Source of the DNA: Chloroflexota bacterium
Lineage (GTDB): Bacteria > Chloroflexota > Ktedonobacteria > Ktedonobacterales > JACDGC01
Length of the DNA: 48,885 nt
Reading direction: 5' to 3'
Assembly (NCBI GenBank): GCA_021778805.1
Contig: JAJYBV010000015.1
Location: forward strand, 1-48,885
The notes under the pieces are model-generated. The model ran no database searches, was not told the DNA's origin, and worked only from the letters and a program-made list of their open reading frames with translations. Shown one piece after another: positions 35,693 through 45,246 of this stretch (position 1 is its first letter; each line of letters begins with the position of its first letter). Both the position numbers and the translations under genes were made by a program.

Positions 35693-36772
35693 TTACTTTG
35701 AAAGCCGATCAATAGCCTCTTTAGGGTTTTGCAATGAGCGGAAAGAAGCGAGCAAATTTTTATAAAGCGCCTGAAGCTGTGAAGTTTGAAGTTTTTTATC
35801 GTTTTCAAAGTATGCTAAAGCGGCCATACCAATAGACCAAGTACCGGCAGCAGCCATTGCGCCGGAGATTAGGTCACCACCAAATGGAGCAGCTTTAGCG
35901 GTTTCCTCGGCCAAGTAGCGGATCAGCAAGCTTCCGGCTATAGCAGTAATCAATTCTTTGGCGTTTTCCGAGCTAATAGGGTCACCAAATAGCGCGGCGA
36001 TTCGCAGAACCATTCGGATTTGCGCGCTGAGGATAATAGGTATATCGACGAGAGGAATCGGCTCTAGTCCTGCAGTCAGGGTGATGAGCGCGGAATTGCG
36101 GATGATTCTTTTAGCGGCGTCGGAGCGATACACCGGAGCCGCTTTGCCAATCAGCAGCGCGGCATCGGGGCTAATCTCTATTATCGCGGGAATCAAATCA
36201 TCCAATACATGGTCACCGCGCAAAGCAGAAACAGCAATAATATGGCGCATATTCAGCGCCGCAACCGCAGATTGACGCAGTTCCTCGGAATATGCAGGCA
36301 AGTCACACTTATTTAAAGCAATAATAACAGGTTTACCAATATCTTGTAAGGCAGCAAACAATTCTATTTCAGTTTCTGTAATTGGATGAGAGCCATCCAG
36401 CACAAAAAGCGCCGCAACCGCTTGTTTCACTTCATCGAGCTGAATTTGTTTTTTATGGCCCGGAGTATCAACAAGAGTAAACATACCAAACGAAGTTACT
36501 ACAGAATCAGTTGTCGAGCCAGATTTTTCGGAAACAGGTGAACGGTATTTTCCTTGCAGAGTATTAAACAAGGTAGATTTTCCGGAATTTGGCGCGCCAA
36601 CAATAGCAATTTTCTGCCGAAGTTCATTTCGCACATCGGTTTCAGCGGCAGACCAGTTTACTGCATCCCATAAACCTCGCAAAGTACCAACTGCTGCTGG
36701 TATTTTTATCAAATTGCCGACAGTTAAATATTTGGAAAATATTGATTTTGAAGATGCTTTTTTGTCACTCAA
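35693..36772 (-). CDS. Era-like GTPase with C-terminal DUF697 domain
   Basis: 359 residues. GTPase domain (about 52-215): G1 GAPNSGKS (59-66), G2 Thr in SGSTTDS, G3 DTPGH, G4 NKCD and G5 SAL. A C-terminal hydrophobic region (about 240-330, with VDIPIILSAQIRMVLRIAALFG and AAAGTWSIGMAAL) is of the DUF697 type seen in membrane-associated GTPases. The short basic N-terminal helix may bind membrane. Role unknown; perhaps stress or envelope-related. Confidence 0.85.
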   Translation of the reverse strand: MSDKKASSKSIFSKYLTVGNLIKIPAAVGTLRGLWDAVNWSAAETDVRNELRQKIAIVGAPNSGKSTLFNTLQGKYRSPVSEKSGSTTDSVVTSFGMFTLVDTPGHKKQIQLDEVKQAVAALFVLDGSHPITETEIELFAALQDIGKPVIIALNKCDLPAYSEELRQSAVAALNMRHIIAVSALRGDHVLDDLIPAIIEISPDAALLIGKAAPVYRSDAAKRIIRNSALITLTAGLEPIPLVDIPIILSAQIRMVLRIAALFGDPISSENAKELITAIAGSLLIRYLAEETAKAAPFGGDLISGAMAAAGTWSIGMAALAYFENDKKLQTSQLQALYKNLLASFRSLQNPKEAIDRLSK

Positions 36773-36854
36773 TCGACTTCCCTCTCAATTTGGGCTTCTT
36801 TGTTTTATAGTACCACAAAGTCTGCGCTGAAATGATATCTTTACAGCAATATTC

Positions 36855-37721
36855 TTACTTGCTTTTGCACGGCCGCAGTTTCCGCACTTCCGAAACTGAA
36901 AGCCCGGTTATTTCAGCGATTTCAGCAACGGACATTCCTTTTGCCAGCAATGCTTTCGCTGTTTGTAGTGCTTGGTTACGCATTCCTTGAGCTATCCCTG
37001 CCTCCAAACCGTCTTCATGCGCTGTTTCAAGTCGCTCGCGTTCGTCTCGCAACGCTTTCTGTCGGTCTTCATATAGTTGCCGCACTTCCGGATTCTGACT
37101 GAGATATTCCAGCAGTTCTACCGCTTTTTTCGTTGTCGCATTGCGCATTTTAAACGCCTCCAATTCTTCTGACTTCAGACCTTTGATAAAACGCAGCCAC
37201 CAATACAGATCGCTTTCTTTTTGCTTCCCTTTCGCTTGCTCCAGTTTCTTCAACTCTAAAAAATGCAGTTCTAAATCCTGCATCACTTCTGCGTCAAAGT
37301 ACTCCTGCAATCGAAAATAGGCGTGATAATGCGGACTTTGCCGAATATTAAAATCCAGCGCAACTATTGATATTATCCGCTTCAGCATATGATACGAATC
37401 GCCGCTGCTCATCTGCCCAAAATAAAGTTTTGACCAATACGCCAGCGCTCGTTTGGTAATATTTCGCTGATTTGCTACCTGTATTTCTATATTAATATGG
37501 TCCCCCAATTGGGTTTTTGCGCGAATATCCAGTATTACCAATTTATCTTTCAACGCTGTTTTTTCCAGTGTTGGATTTAATATTTCAATGCTATCTAACA
37601 GATTCTGTTTTGTATCAGAAAACATCGCATTGACAAACGCCAAAAGCACATCAGTATGCTGTTCATCGCCAAAGATACGCTTAAACACAAAATCATTGGT
37701 TGGCGGTAATAATTCTTCCAT
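36855..37721 (-). CDS. Rpn-family PD-(D/E)XK nuclease
   Basis: 288 residues, recombination-promoting nuclease/putative transposase family. The nuclease core has NDFVFKRIFGDEQHTDVLLAFVN at the start and active-site residues D65 and E79-x-Q81 (LDIRAKTQLGDHINIEIQV). The middle is helical (RLQEYFDAEVMQDLELHFLEL, KTRK-like). The C-terminus repeats GLEAGIAQGMRNQAL, a coiled region, and a small helix-turn-helix-like end (MSVAEIAEITGLSVSEVRKL). Such genes spread between genomes and have been linked to recombination or to defence. The catalytic set is intact. No strong ribosome site. Confidence 0.88.
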   Translation of the reverse strand: MEELLPPTNDFVFKRIFGDEQHTDVLLAFVNAMFSDTKQNLLDSIEILNPTLEKTALKDKLVILDIRAKTQLGDHINIEIQVANQRNITKRALAYWSKLYFGQMSSGDSYHMLKRIISIVALDFNIRQSPHYHAYFRLQEYFDAEVMQDLELHFLELKKLEQAKGKQKESDLYWWLRFIKGLKSEELEAFKMRNATTKKAVELLEYLSQNPEVRQLYEDRQKALRDERERLETAHEDGLEAGIAQGMRNQALQTAKALLAKGMSVAEIAEITGLSVSEVRKLRPCKSK

Positions 37722-37875
37722 GAAATCATTTTCTATTAAGTTTCTTCAGTATTTAGTATACCATATTCAAGATTTTATGTTCAATCCCTTTGTTGGAATA
37801 TTAGAATAAGATTAGAAAAATTCAAGATGCCCAAAATTTTGAAACGGAGCAGATTTGGACAGCGTATTATTACTA

Positions 37876-37928
37876 GTTTCATAGAAAAGTGTAGATACTC
37901 CAAGTATCTTTTATGAAACCGTATTTTT
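37876..37928 (+). promoter_or_regulatory. attenuator-like hairpin in the leader of the lipoprotein operon
   Basis: Outer stem GTTTCATA (37876-37883)/TATGAAAC (37912-37919) and inner stem GATACT (37894-37899)/AGTATC (37903-37908), then T6 at 37923-37928, immediately before the AGGAGGG ribosome site of the next gene. The upstream gene is divergent, so no plus-strand gene needs a terminator here; it may regulate the operon. Confidence 0.5.
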
Positions 37929-37940
37929 TAGGAGGGAAAC

Positions 37941-38261
37941 ATGAATAAAAAAATTCCAGCGTTTATTGCTGCATTCGGCCTTATCGCTGTAATCGCTTTA
38001 AGTGGTTGCGGCAGCGCGTCTAACGGGCAGTCTCCCAGCAATACTTCCAGTTCCAGCAATTCATCACAAAGCTCTACCAGCCAAAGTTATACTGGCAGCG
38101 GTTCATCACAAAGCTCTACCGGCAGTTCTTCAAGCAGCAGTATTGATCAGCAGGTAACTACAATTGAACAGCAGTTAAATGACCAATTTAATGCGTTAAA
38201 TACTGCGCAGCAAAACGCTAACAGTAATGCATCATTTCAATCAACGGAGACCCAGCCATGA
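37941..38261 (+). CDS. Ser/Gln-rich lipoprotein
   Basis: 106 residues. The signal peptide ends in a lipobox (LSGC), with Cys23 to be lipidated and anchored to the membrane. Residues about 27-75 are Ser, Gln and Thr-rich repeats, probably an extended surface linker. The C-terminal third is a Gln/Asn-rich helix. Strong AGGAGGG ribosome site. Its stop overlaps the next start (ATGA), so the two proteins are coupled and likely act together at the cell surface. No family recognised. Confidence 0.8.
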   Translation: MNKKIPAFIAAFGLIAVIALSGCGSASNGQSPSNTSSSSNSSQSSTSQSYTGSGSSQSSTGSSSSSSIDQQVTTIEQQLNDQFNALNTAQQNANSNASFQSTETQP

Positions 38262-38968
38262 ATAAATTGAGATTTCTCGCAATCCCGTTTTTCTCAGCAA
38301 TTGTATTAGCGGCTACCATTTTTGGTCAGGGAACAACAGCGTATGCTGCCAGTGGGTGCGGCCAAAATTTGCAATGTGTTATTACATTTGGCAATACACA
38401 AATTGCCGATCGGCTTACTAAGTTAGGCGCACTTCTCACCAAATTAGAAGCAGATACAAAGATTACACCAACTCAGGTTCAGGCAATTGAACATGATATA
38501 AATCAGAATATCGATGGTTTAAAACAACTGCAAGTGAAATTGGATAATGAAACAACTGTTACAGCAGCAAGAGCTGATGTTAAAAATATTTATGAGCAAT
38601 ATCGCATTTATGCAGTAGTTTTACCATTAGCTTACCATGAAGTTTGGATGGATCATTTAATAAATTTGAACTCAAAATTGGTTACAACTGAACCAGTTTT
38701 GCAAACATTAATCCAAAATGAAGCAAATAAAGGGATTAATGTTTCGCAGGAACAAGCTGAGTTGGCAGATTTTACAAGTAAAGTTACCGACATGGGCAAC
38801 CAATTGAATAGCGCTGAAGGTTTAGTTCCGCAAATTACACCTGCTGGTTTCCCCGGCACAACCACATTATTAAAAAATTTCCGCGCAGATCTGCAACAAG
38901 CGCATCAAGACGCAGTTGGAGCATATGCCGACTTTAAAGCAATTCTTACCGGTTTTGGTTTGAAATAG
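38258..38968 (+). CDS. secreted helical protein
   Basis: 236 residues. A classical signal peptide (MNKLRFLAIPFFSAIVLAATIFG...AYA) ends near residue 30, so the protein is exported. The mature part has a Cys pair (CGQNLQC) near its start and then long helices with heptad-like Leu/Ala spacing. No catalytic motif is visible and the family is not recognised. It is coupled to the lipoprotein by a 4-nt overlap and followed by a strong terminator, so the pair is one complete operon. Confidence 0.8.
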   Translation: MNKLRFLAIPFFSAIVLAATIFGQGTTAYAASGCGQNLQCVITFGNTQIADRLTKLGALLTKLEADTKITPTQVQAIEHDINQNIDGLKQLQVKLDNETTVTAARADVKNIYEQYRIYAVVLPLAYHEVWMDHLINLNSKLVTTEPVLQTLIQNEANKGINVSQEQAELADFTSKVTDMGNQLNSAEGLVPQITPAGFPGTTTLLKNFRADLQQAHQDAVGAYADFKAILTGFGLK

Positions 38969-38988
38969 CGTTTCGTTCTTCCAAATGT

Positions 38989-39021
38989 AGAGCGGAGAAA
39001 TAATTTTCCCGCTCTTTTTTT
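38989..39021 (+). terminator. intrinsic terminator after the secreted-protein gene
   Basis: Stem AGAGCGG (38989-38995)/CCGCTCT (39009-39015) with a 13-nt loop, followed by seven T and then A. It ends the plus-strand operon; the convergent carboxyltransferase gene ends 19 nt further on. Confidence 0.9.
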
Positions 39022-39039
39022 ATTATTCCGCGCCAAAGG

Positions 39040-40590
39040 TTAAAGCGGAATATTTCCATGTTTGCGCGGCGGATTATTTTCACGTTTATTTGCAAGCATT
39101 TCCAAAGCGGCAATCAGTCTTTGCCGTGTTTCACGCGGTTCAATCACTTCATCGATATACCCATATTCCGAAGCAATATAGGGATTGGCAAATTTCTCGG
39201 TATATTCTGCAACTAACTCTTTGCGCCGAATATCCGGATTTTCTGCAGAATCAATTTCATCCTTAAAAATAATATTTACAGCGCCTTCAACGCCCATTAC
39301 CGCAATTTCCGCAGTTGGCCATGCATAGTTAATATCTCCGCGTACATGTTTGCTGGACATAACGTCATATGCGCCGCCATAGGCTTTGCGTGTGATAACT
39401 GTAATTTTCGGAACAGTTGCCTCACAATAGGCATACAACAATTTGGCGCCGTGGCGAATAATGCCGCCATGTTCTTGGTTTACACCTGGCAGAAATCCTG
39501 GCACATCCTCAAAAGTTATGATAGGAATATTAAAGCAATCACAAAATCGGACAAATCTGGCGCCTTTATCAGAGGAATTTATATCAAGTACTCCAGCCAA
39601 TACGGCAGGCTGCTGCGCTACAATACCTACCGATTTTCCATTTAGCCGCGCAAAGCCAACAACAATATTCCGCGCATATTCTGCTTGCACTTCATAAAAC
39701 ACACCAGCGTCAACAATATGGCGGATAACTTCTTTCATATCATACGGTTGGGTGGCTGAATCCGGTATCATTTCATTTAAAATATCATCAGCGCGATCTG
39801 CGGGATCAGTATTTTTAAGTATCGGAGGATCTTCCATATTATTAGAAGGGATATAGCTCATCAGATCACGGATTCTTAGCAGGCAATCTGCCTCACTTTG
39901 ACATGAAAAATGCGCTACACCACTTGTACCGGAGTGGATAGCAGCGCCACCTAATTCCTCAAAACTCACGTCTTCATGAGTCACTGTTTTCAGCACACTC
40001 GGGCCGGTTACAAACATATAACTGGTATTTTCCACCATAAAAATAAAGTCGGTAATAGCGGGAGAATACACTGCGCCGCCAGCGCATGGCCCCATTATCG
40101 CTGATATCTGCGGAACTACTCCGGAAGCCAATGTGTTGCGCAAAAATATATCAGCATATCCGCCAAGACTTAAAACGCCTTCTTGGATACGTGCGCCGCC
40201 TGAATCATTTAAACCAATTACCGGCGCTCCGCTGCGAATTGCCAAATCCATTATTTTACAGATTTTTCCGGCGTGAGCCAGGGAAAGTGAGCCGCCAAAT
40301 ACCGTAAAATCTTGAGAGAATACATATACCAGCCGGCCATCAATTTTTCCGTATCCCGTAACAACACCATCACCCGGATATTTTTGTTGATCCAGCCCAA
40401 AGTCATTAGAGTGATGCGTTACAAACATATCCAGTTCGGTAAATGAACCTGGATCAAGCAGCAGATCTATTCGTTCTCTTGCGTTTAATTTGCCTTTTTT
40501 ATGCTGTGCCTCAATACGTTTTTCACCGCCGCCCAGCACTGCTGCGGCGCGTTTTTTCCGTAACGCCTCAATTCGATCTTTTGTTGTCAT
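39040..40590 (-). CDS. acyl-CoA carboxylase carboxyltransferase subunit (PccB/MmdA type)
   Basis: 516 residues. It transfers CO2 from biotin to an acyl-CoA (propionyl- or acetyl-CoA, depending on the complex), or acts with a decarboxylase. Typical features: [94 protein letters not shown], and [15 protein letters not shown]. The two-half crotonase-like fold is complete. ATG 40590 is preferred because GAGGTG lies just upstream. The biotin carrier-like gene at 16.3 kb is not adjacent. The upstream 316-bp spacer holds an extended -10 candidate (TATGAT, 40713-40718 on the minus strand). Confidence 0.92.
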   Translation of the reverse strand: MTTKDRIEALRKKRAAAVLGGGEKRIEAQHKKGKLNARERIDLLLDPGSFTELDMFVTHHSNDFGLDQQKYPGDGVVTGYGKIDGRLVYVFSQDFTVFGGSLSLAHAGKICKIMDLAIRSGAPVIGLNDSGGARIQEGVLSLGGYADIFLRNTLASGVVPQISAIMGPCAGGAVYSPAITDFIFMVENTSYMFVTGPSVLKTVTHEDVSFEELGGAAIHSGTSGVAHFSCQSEADCLLRIRDLMSYIPSNNMEDPPILKNTDPADRADDILNEMIPDSATQPYDMKEVIRHIVDAGVFYEVQAEYARNIVVGFARLNGKSVGIVAQQPAVLAGVLDINSSDKGARFVRFCDCFNIPIITFEDVPGFLPGVNQEHGGIIRHGAKLLYAYCEATVPKITVITRKAYGGAYDVMSSKHVRGDINYAWPTAEIAVMGVEGAVNIIFKDEIDSAENPDIRRKELVAEYTEKFANPYIASEYGYIDEVIEPRETRQRLIAALEMLANKRENNPPRKHGNIPL

Positions 40591-40906
40591 TTCACACCTC
40601 ATTGGTTTTCTGCGGTAAAATTACTGGAGTATTGCGCCATAGTTACGCATGTTTTATCCTTTTTCATGAGCAAAATATGTCAACAATGCTCACAGATTCA
40701 GGCCTCTTTTACATCATAACACAGATTACAGGGAAACCTTGCTTTCAAAAAGCATACTTGGTGGTTGTTTAAAAAGGTAATCTACTCAAGTAAAACCCAA
40801 ATAACCGAAACTATACGGCAAGAATAAACAAAGATAGCGCGAGGGAAGAAGCGTTCATAGATGACAAAAAAGAGGAGTTAATTTTTACGTTCAGTTCAAT
40901 GAAAAA
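40591..40906. other. spacer between the carboxyltransferase and tRNA-Ser
   Basis: 316 bp. Apart from a weak extended -10 promoter for the minus-strand gene (TATGAT on the minus strand, 40713-40718, with TG upstream), I see nothing. Confidence 0.35.
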
Positions 40907-40997
40907 TGGCGGAGAGAGAGGGATTCGAACCCCCGGTCGGCTCATCACCGACAACCGTTTTCAAGACGGTCACGATAAACCACTCTGTCATCTCTCC
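40907..40997 (-). tRNA. tRNA-Ser (anticodon UGA)
   Basis: On the minus strand, acceptor GGAGAGA pairs with TCTCTCC; the anticodon TGA corresponds to 40961-40963; the long variable arm and TTCGAATC of the T-arm are present, as in serine tRNAs. The CCA end appears encoded (40907-40909). Confidence 0.93.
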
Positions 40998-41009
40998 AAA
41001 GTATACTCT

Positions 41010-41038
41010 AGTATATCATATAAAATCAGCAAACGCAA
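41010..41038 (-). promoter_or_regulatory. tRNA-Ser promoter
   Basis: On the minus strand TTGCGT (41033-41038), a 17-nt spacer, TATACT (41010-41015), then 12 nt to the tRNA 5' end. The layout is the same as for tRNA-Val. Confidence 0.65.
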
Positions 41039-41141
41039 TATTTTACGAGAAAAATAGAAAATGGCGCTTTCAAAAGCTGTTTGCTGCGCCAAACAGTCCT
41101 ATATTCAGAGATATTATAGATACTAACTTTGTTTTTAAAGA

Positions 41142-41209
41142 ATACTTGCTTTGATTAAGCAAATACGTTTACAAAGCAAGTATACATTTTGTGATAAATA
41201 AGTTATAAT
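41142..41209 (+). promoter_or_regulatory. palindrome and promoter upstream of the NACHT gene
   Basis: Perfect 12-bp inverted repeat ATACTTGCTTTG (41142-41153) / CAAAGCAAGTAT (41172-41183). A TATAAT at 41204-41209 with a 4/6 -35 (TATACA, 41181-41186, spacing 17) overlaps its right arm. The repeat could be an operator or a stem upstream of transcription start. Confidence 0.4.
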
Positions 41210-41273
41210 GGAGCTATTGTAATTATAATTTTTTGTTTCGGGTCTTTTTTGAAATTTAGGTTAGATAAAACAC

Positions 41274-43475
41274 ATGAATAAATCCAATACATTTTTTGGA
41301 CAACTCTTCAAGACGCTCCTATTGTTTATTTTCGCTATACTCATCGTAAATGTTAGCGTCAACATAGTTTTAGTTACGTTGCAAAATGCTCAAAATAAAT
41401 TGAATATATTTAAAGGCTACGTAACAGCCCCCCACAATTGGCTGATACAAATGGAACAACAACCTATTAGTTATGTATCCATCTTGATTTTATCTGTTTT
41501 GGGTCTGCTATTTTTATTTTTAAGTACATCGGTAAATTACTATGAATTTGTTCAGCCGCTCCATTCGGAAAACAAATATACTCGGGCAAGAGAAGCGCTA
41601 TTGCAAGGAGCGCGCTTTCACATACTGCAATATCTCCCATTTTATGAGTACATGTATAGTCAAGAAAATCAAACCAATGTATCAAATATGCTGCAACCAA
41701 AATTGCGCGTAGATTCTGCGCTATCAAACACAGAATATTGTGACACAAATATTGTTACAATATTCTGTAAGGAAAATAATCAGATTGCTCTAATCGGCGC
41801 GCCATGTTCAGGAAAAACAACATTGATGATTGTACTAGCTGCAACATTATTAGAAACAATTACCTCAGATTCATCTGAACCAATACCCGTTTTGATTCCT
41901 CTAAAAAATTGGGAACAAAATCAACTTCCCTTTCAAGATTGGCTCATAAAACAATTACAAGAAATATTTAATATTACAAAAATATCAGCGCAAATGTTAA
42001 CGGCAGAAGGCGGCCTTACATTGCTGCTTGATGATTTCGACGCAATTGAGGAAAAAGTTCAGTTAGATTGTATAACCGCGATGACGCAGTATATTAATCA
42101 ATCGGGAGCAAATATTGCAATCACTATGCGACCGGAAACATTCAATCGCTTTAGTGGCAGCTTAAGTAGTTTATCAAGCGTTCATGCTCTTCCTTTAACA
42201 GAAAAACAAATCATTCAATTTTGTGAAACAAAACAAAATAAACTTCATAATTTGTGCGCGGCAATACAAATAGATCCCCTATTAATGCAATTAGCATCGG
42301 AGCCAGGAATGCTATATATCATGTCTCAAATATATAGCGGCGCAAACTCAAAGGATATACCAAGAGCCTTTAATATAGAATCATTACAGCGTACTATCTG
42401 GGAACAATATGCCCTTCAAAAGCTAAAACCAGAAATAGCTGATCATAAAACCGGCAAAATTCGGAATATTTTTTCCGAAAACCAAACACGCAAATCGCTC
42501 AACTGGTTGGCGTTTCAAATGAAACAGAATAAGGTTTCGCGGTTTTATGTAGATAATCTGCAATTTAATTTCATTCAATCCCGATTTAATGCTTCAGCAG
42601 CAGCAATACTTGCGAACATACCCCGAGCCATATTAATTTTGGTGTTTTTATATGTTATTATTTTTACTAACAATACATTCAACAAATATTTCTTGTATTT
42701 ATTAGACGCGGCATTAATAATTTCATTGATGCTTTTTATTTTTGAAACGATAAGAAGTTTACGATATATTAATAACAATAAAATCACTTTGCCCAGAATA
42801 ACATTTAATAAGGGAAATCAAGTTTCGATAAATTATTATTTAGGACGGATATTTTATTTTATTGCATTTGGATTGTTTGCTACGCCAATTGCAGTTTCGT
42901 TTTATTTCTTTGTTATAACGTGGATATTCAATAACATATCAGAAAATCCGTTTAGTTTAAATCTGTTCAATTTGGATACTATAGTAAATTTTAGCGTTAT
43001 TTGGGTTCCATCTGCGATAATTGGCATAATATTTTTTATAGCTTCAATTACAATTGCAAGCAATACTAGCAAGTCCTCAAAAGGTGATTTTGTACATGTT
43101 TGTTTTACGGATCCAAATCAACGGATATACCAAAAAATATTTGTAACATTTGCAGATATAACATTAACATTGTTATTTCTGTATAGCAATATTATTTATA
43201 ATTTTTCGTTTTTAGAAATAACTATTATTATTTTCTACGCAATTATTGCTTTAACACTTGATTCTTTTTTAGATCATTTTTTAACTCGGATTTTTTTAGC
43301 ACAAGAAGGTGTTATCCCTTTGAATTTTGGAACGTTTTTGCAATTTGCGACACAACGCATGATTTTAAGGCAAATAGGAATTGGCTTTGAATTTATTCAT
43401 CCTTCATTGCAAGAATATTTTCTAAGGCAATATGATCATTCAAATCAAAAATCTGATTTTCATATAGATATTTGA
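41274..43475 (+). CDS. membrane-embedded NACHT-type NTPase (STAND family)
   Basis: 733 residues. Two N-terminal membrane spans (about 12-35 and 66-86) precede a NACHT-like NTPase: Walker A GAPCSGKTT (175-183) and Walker B LTLLLDDFD (248-256), with an Arg-finger-like region ITMRPETF after it. A winged-helix/linker region (about 350-430) and six or so further membrane spans (about 440-680) follow, then the family's terminal FEFIHPSLQEYF (705-716). STAND NTPases sense signals and oligomerise; bacterial NACHT proteins often defend against phages. Base composition is clearly A+T-richer than neighbours, a sign of transfer. The last codons and stop are in repeat copy E. No effector domain is visible besides the membrane part. 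Confidence 0.82.
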   Translation: MNKSNTFFGQLFKTLLLFIFAILIVNVSVNIVLVTLQNAQNKLNIFKGYVTAPHNWLIQMEQQPISYVSILILSVLGLLFLFLSTSVNYYEFVQPLHSENKYTRAREALLQGARFHILQYLPFYEYMYSQENQTNVSNMLQPKLRVDSALSNTEYCDTNIVTIFCKENNQIALIGAPCSGKTTLMIVLAATLLETITSDSSEPIPVLIPLKNWEQNQLPFQDWLIKQLQEIFNITKISAQMLTAEGGLTLLLDDFDAIEEKVQLDCITAMTQYINQSGANIAITMRPETFNRFSGSLSSLSSVHALPLTEKQIIQFCETKQNKLHNLCAAIQIDPLLMQLASEPGMLYIMSQIYSGANSKDIPRAFNIESLQRTIWEQYALQKLKPEIADHKTGKIRNIFSENQTRKSLNWLAFQMKQNKVSRFYVDNLQFNFIQSRFNASAAAILANIPRAILILVFLYVIIFTNNTFNKYFLYLLDAALIISLMLFIFETIRSLRYINNNKITLPRITFNKGNQVSINYYLGRIFYFIAFGLFATPIAVSFYFFVITWIFNNISENPFSLNLFNLDTIVNFSVIWVPSAIIGIIFFIASITIASNTSKSSKGDFVHVCFTDPNQRIYQKIFVTFADITLTLLFLYSNIIYNFSFLEITIIIFYAIIALTLDSFLDHFLTRIFLAQEGVIPLNFGTFLQFATQRMILRQIGIGFEFIHPSLQEYFLRQYDHSNQKSDFHIDI

Positions 43476-43565
43476 GCCTAAAAAGAGGAATAAGAGGAAT
43501 CGCAGGGACACATCCGGCATCGTCAAAATGCATGTTTTCTCCCGCTGTATGCGTCAAGTATTTAC
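43465..43565. repeat. MITE-like dispersed repeat, copy E (inverted)
   Basis: Reverse orientation: TAGATATTTGAGCC at 43465-43478, AAGAGGAATAAGAGGAAT (rc of ATTCCTCTTAT) and a degenerate far end (GTATGCGTCAAGTA). The TGA stop of the NACHT gene (43473-43475) lies in its first 11 bp. The far end is approximate. Confidence 0.7.
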
Positions 43566-43885
43566 ACCTCATTAAAATAAACAATGGATTATTTGATGCA
43601 ATCCGACAAAATATATTGTAAAACCTTGGTGTTTATGATATCATTGCTTTTAAGTTTCTTAAACTTCTTTTCGCAATCCAAATGTAAACAAATCTCCTGT
43701 TCAGCAGAATATACCGGGTTTACAGACAACACCTCGATTTTTATGTGATGATAGGAATGTGCGGAGCAGAATAGTGCGCAGCGCAGAGCAATAAAACTCC
43801 GCTACAATTGGATTGCGCAAACTCAAATTTATTTATTCGGCCCTTTGCAACAACTGAAGTTGCGCTGGCACATTGGAGGAATGGC
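43566..43885. other. upstream region of the FLVCR-like transporter
   Basis: 320 bp after repeat copy E. I see no gene or clear promoter; the first 78 bases of an open frame (43808) precede the preferred start but lack a ribosome site. Confidence 0.35.
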
Positions 43886-45175
43886 ATGACAGACATCAGC
43901 GTCGATGCATCGGCAAAAAAACAAAATCCGGCAAGCTCAAAACAGTATAAAGTGTACAGCTATCGCTGGGTGGTTCTAGTAGCGTTTATGCTCATCAATC
44001 TCACCATCCAAACACTGTGGATTGCGTATGCGCCCATTACAAATCCTGCAGCAAGTTATTATCATGTATCTGAATTATATATTGGCGCGCTTTCCATGTC
44101 ATTTATGGTTGTTTTTATTCCGCTTTCCATCCCGGTATCTTGGATCATCGATACCTTTGGCTTCAGGTATGCCGCCAGCATTGGCGCCATACTCATGGGA
44201 GTATTTGCATTGGCGCGTGGATTTTCCGGAGCAAATTTCACCTTTGTTTTTCTAAGCACAATAGGAATAGGTGTTGCGCAGCCATTTCTGCTAAACACAT
44301 GGACGACGCTTGCCGCCAAATGGTTTGCTATTGAAGAACGCGCTACAGCAGTAGGTTTAATTACCGTAGCCAATCTTATTGGAGCAGCAATTGGTATGGT
44401 GGTAACACCGATTCTTATTCAAAGCATGTCAATTGCCCAAATACAGCTCATCTATGGCGCTATTTCCGCCGCAGCTTCTGTCATTTTTCTGGTTGTTGCC
44501 CGCGAAAAACCCGCAACACCTCCTTGCCCGCCGGGGCATGAAGTGCGCGCTTTAATGTGGGATGGCTTGAAACACGCATTAAGCATAAAACCATTTTTGC
44601 TTTTTACGATTGTAGCGTTCATTGCATTGGGGCTTTTTAACGGCCTGAGCACGTGGATACAAGTTATCATTCAACCTAGGGGTTTTACGCCTGAAGACGC
44701 CGGAATAGTTGGCGCAGTCTTTCTTATAAGCGGCATTCTTGGCGCAGGCATAATGCCGATTTTCTCTGATAAGCAGCGCAAACGGCAGCGATACCTATTC
44801 ATCAGCATTATTGGCTCTACACCGGGTTTAATAGGATTAACATTTGCGACAACACTTCCTGCATTATTAATTTCCGCTTTTGTGCTGGGATTTTTCCTAA
44901 TCAGCACCTTCCCAATCGGCATGCAATACGCCGCTGAAATTACCTATCCTACTCCGGAAGGCACTTCAAATGGATTAATTCAGCTGTTTGGTCAGGCGTC
45001 TGTTGTCTTTGTATTAATCATGCAGCTTGTCAGCGCAAATGGCTCATTTACCCCGGCAATGTATTTGTCCATTGGGCTTTTGGTGATTTGTATTGGAGTG
45101 ATTTCGCAATTAAAAGACGCCAATCCAACGGAAATGCAGTCGACAGTTGTTTCAGTAGCTTCTGAAGAACTTTAA
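43886..45175 (+). CDS. MFS transporter
   Basis: 429 residues with about 12 hydrophobic segments. The region YYHVSELYIGALSMSFMVVFIPLSIPVSWIIDTFGFRYA resembles the FLVCR/DIRC2-like MFS subgroup, which moves heme, choline or similar, but this is a weak hint and the substrate is open. GGAGG six nt before ATG 43886 fixes the start; the open frame extends back to 43808. It is followed by a terminator-like hairpin at 45247. It converges on purA across the repeat region. Confidence 0.85.
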   Translation: MTDISVDASAKKQNPASSKQYKVYSYRWVVLVAFMLINLTIQTLWIAYAPITNPAASYYHVSELYIGALSMSFMVVFIPLSIPVSWIIDTFGFRYAASIGAILMGVFALARGFSGANFTFVFLSTIGIGVAQPFLLNTWTTLAAKWFAIEERATAVGLITVANLIGAAIGMVVTPILIQSMSIAQIQLIYGAISAAASVIFLVVAREKPATPPCPPGHEVRALMWDGLKHALSIKPFLLFTIVAFIALGLFNGLSTWIQVIIQPRGFTPEDAGIVGAVFLISGILGAGIMPIFSDKQRKRQRYLFISIIGSTPGLIGLTFATTLPALLISAFVLGFFLISTFPIGMQYAAEITYPTPEGTSNGLIQLFGQASVVFVLIMQLVSANGSFTPAMYLSIGLLVICIGVISQLKDANPTEMQSTVVSVASEEL

Positions 45176-45246
45176 CAATTAAAGAGGGATAAGATATACC
45201 TGCGTAACCAGGGATACGTAAGGGGCGGTAGCCCCTTACGCGGGGC

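Noticed and set aside
40907-43565. tRNA-Ser as attachment site of an integrated island carrying the NACHT gene
   Set aside because: The NACHT gene lies on the 5' side of the tRNA, no duplicate of the tRNA 3' end is seen, and the only integrase is 16 kb away.
43393-43584. 63-codon minus-strand frame over the NACHT gene end and repeat copy E
   Set aside because: It is antisense to the NACHT C-terminus and within the repeat; no supporting signals.
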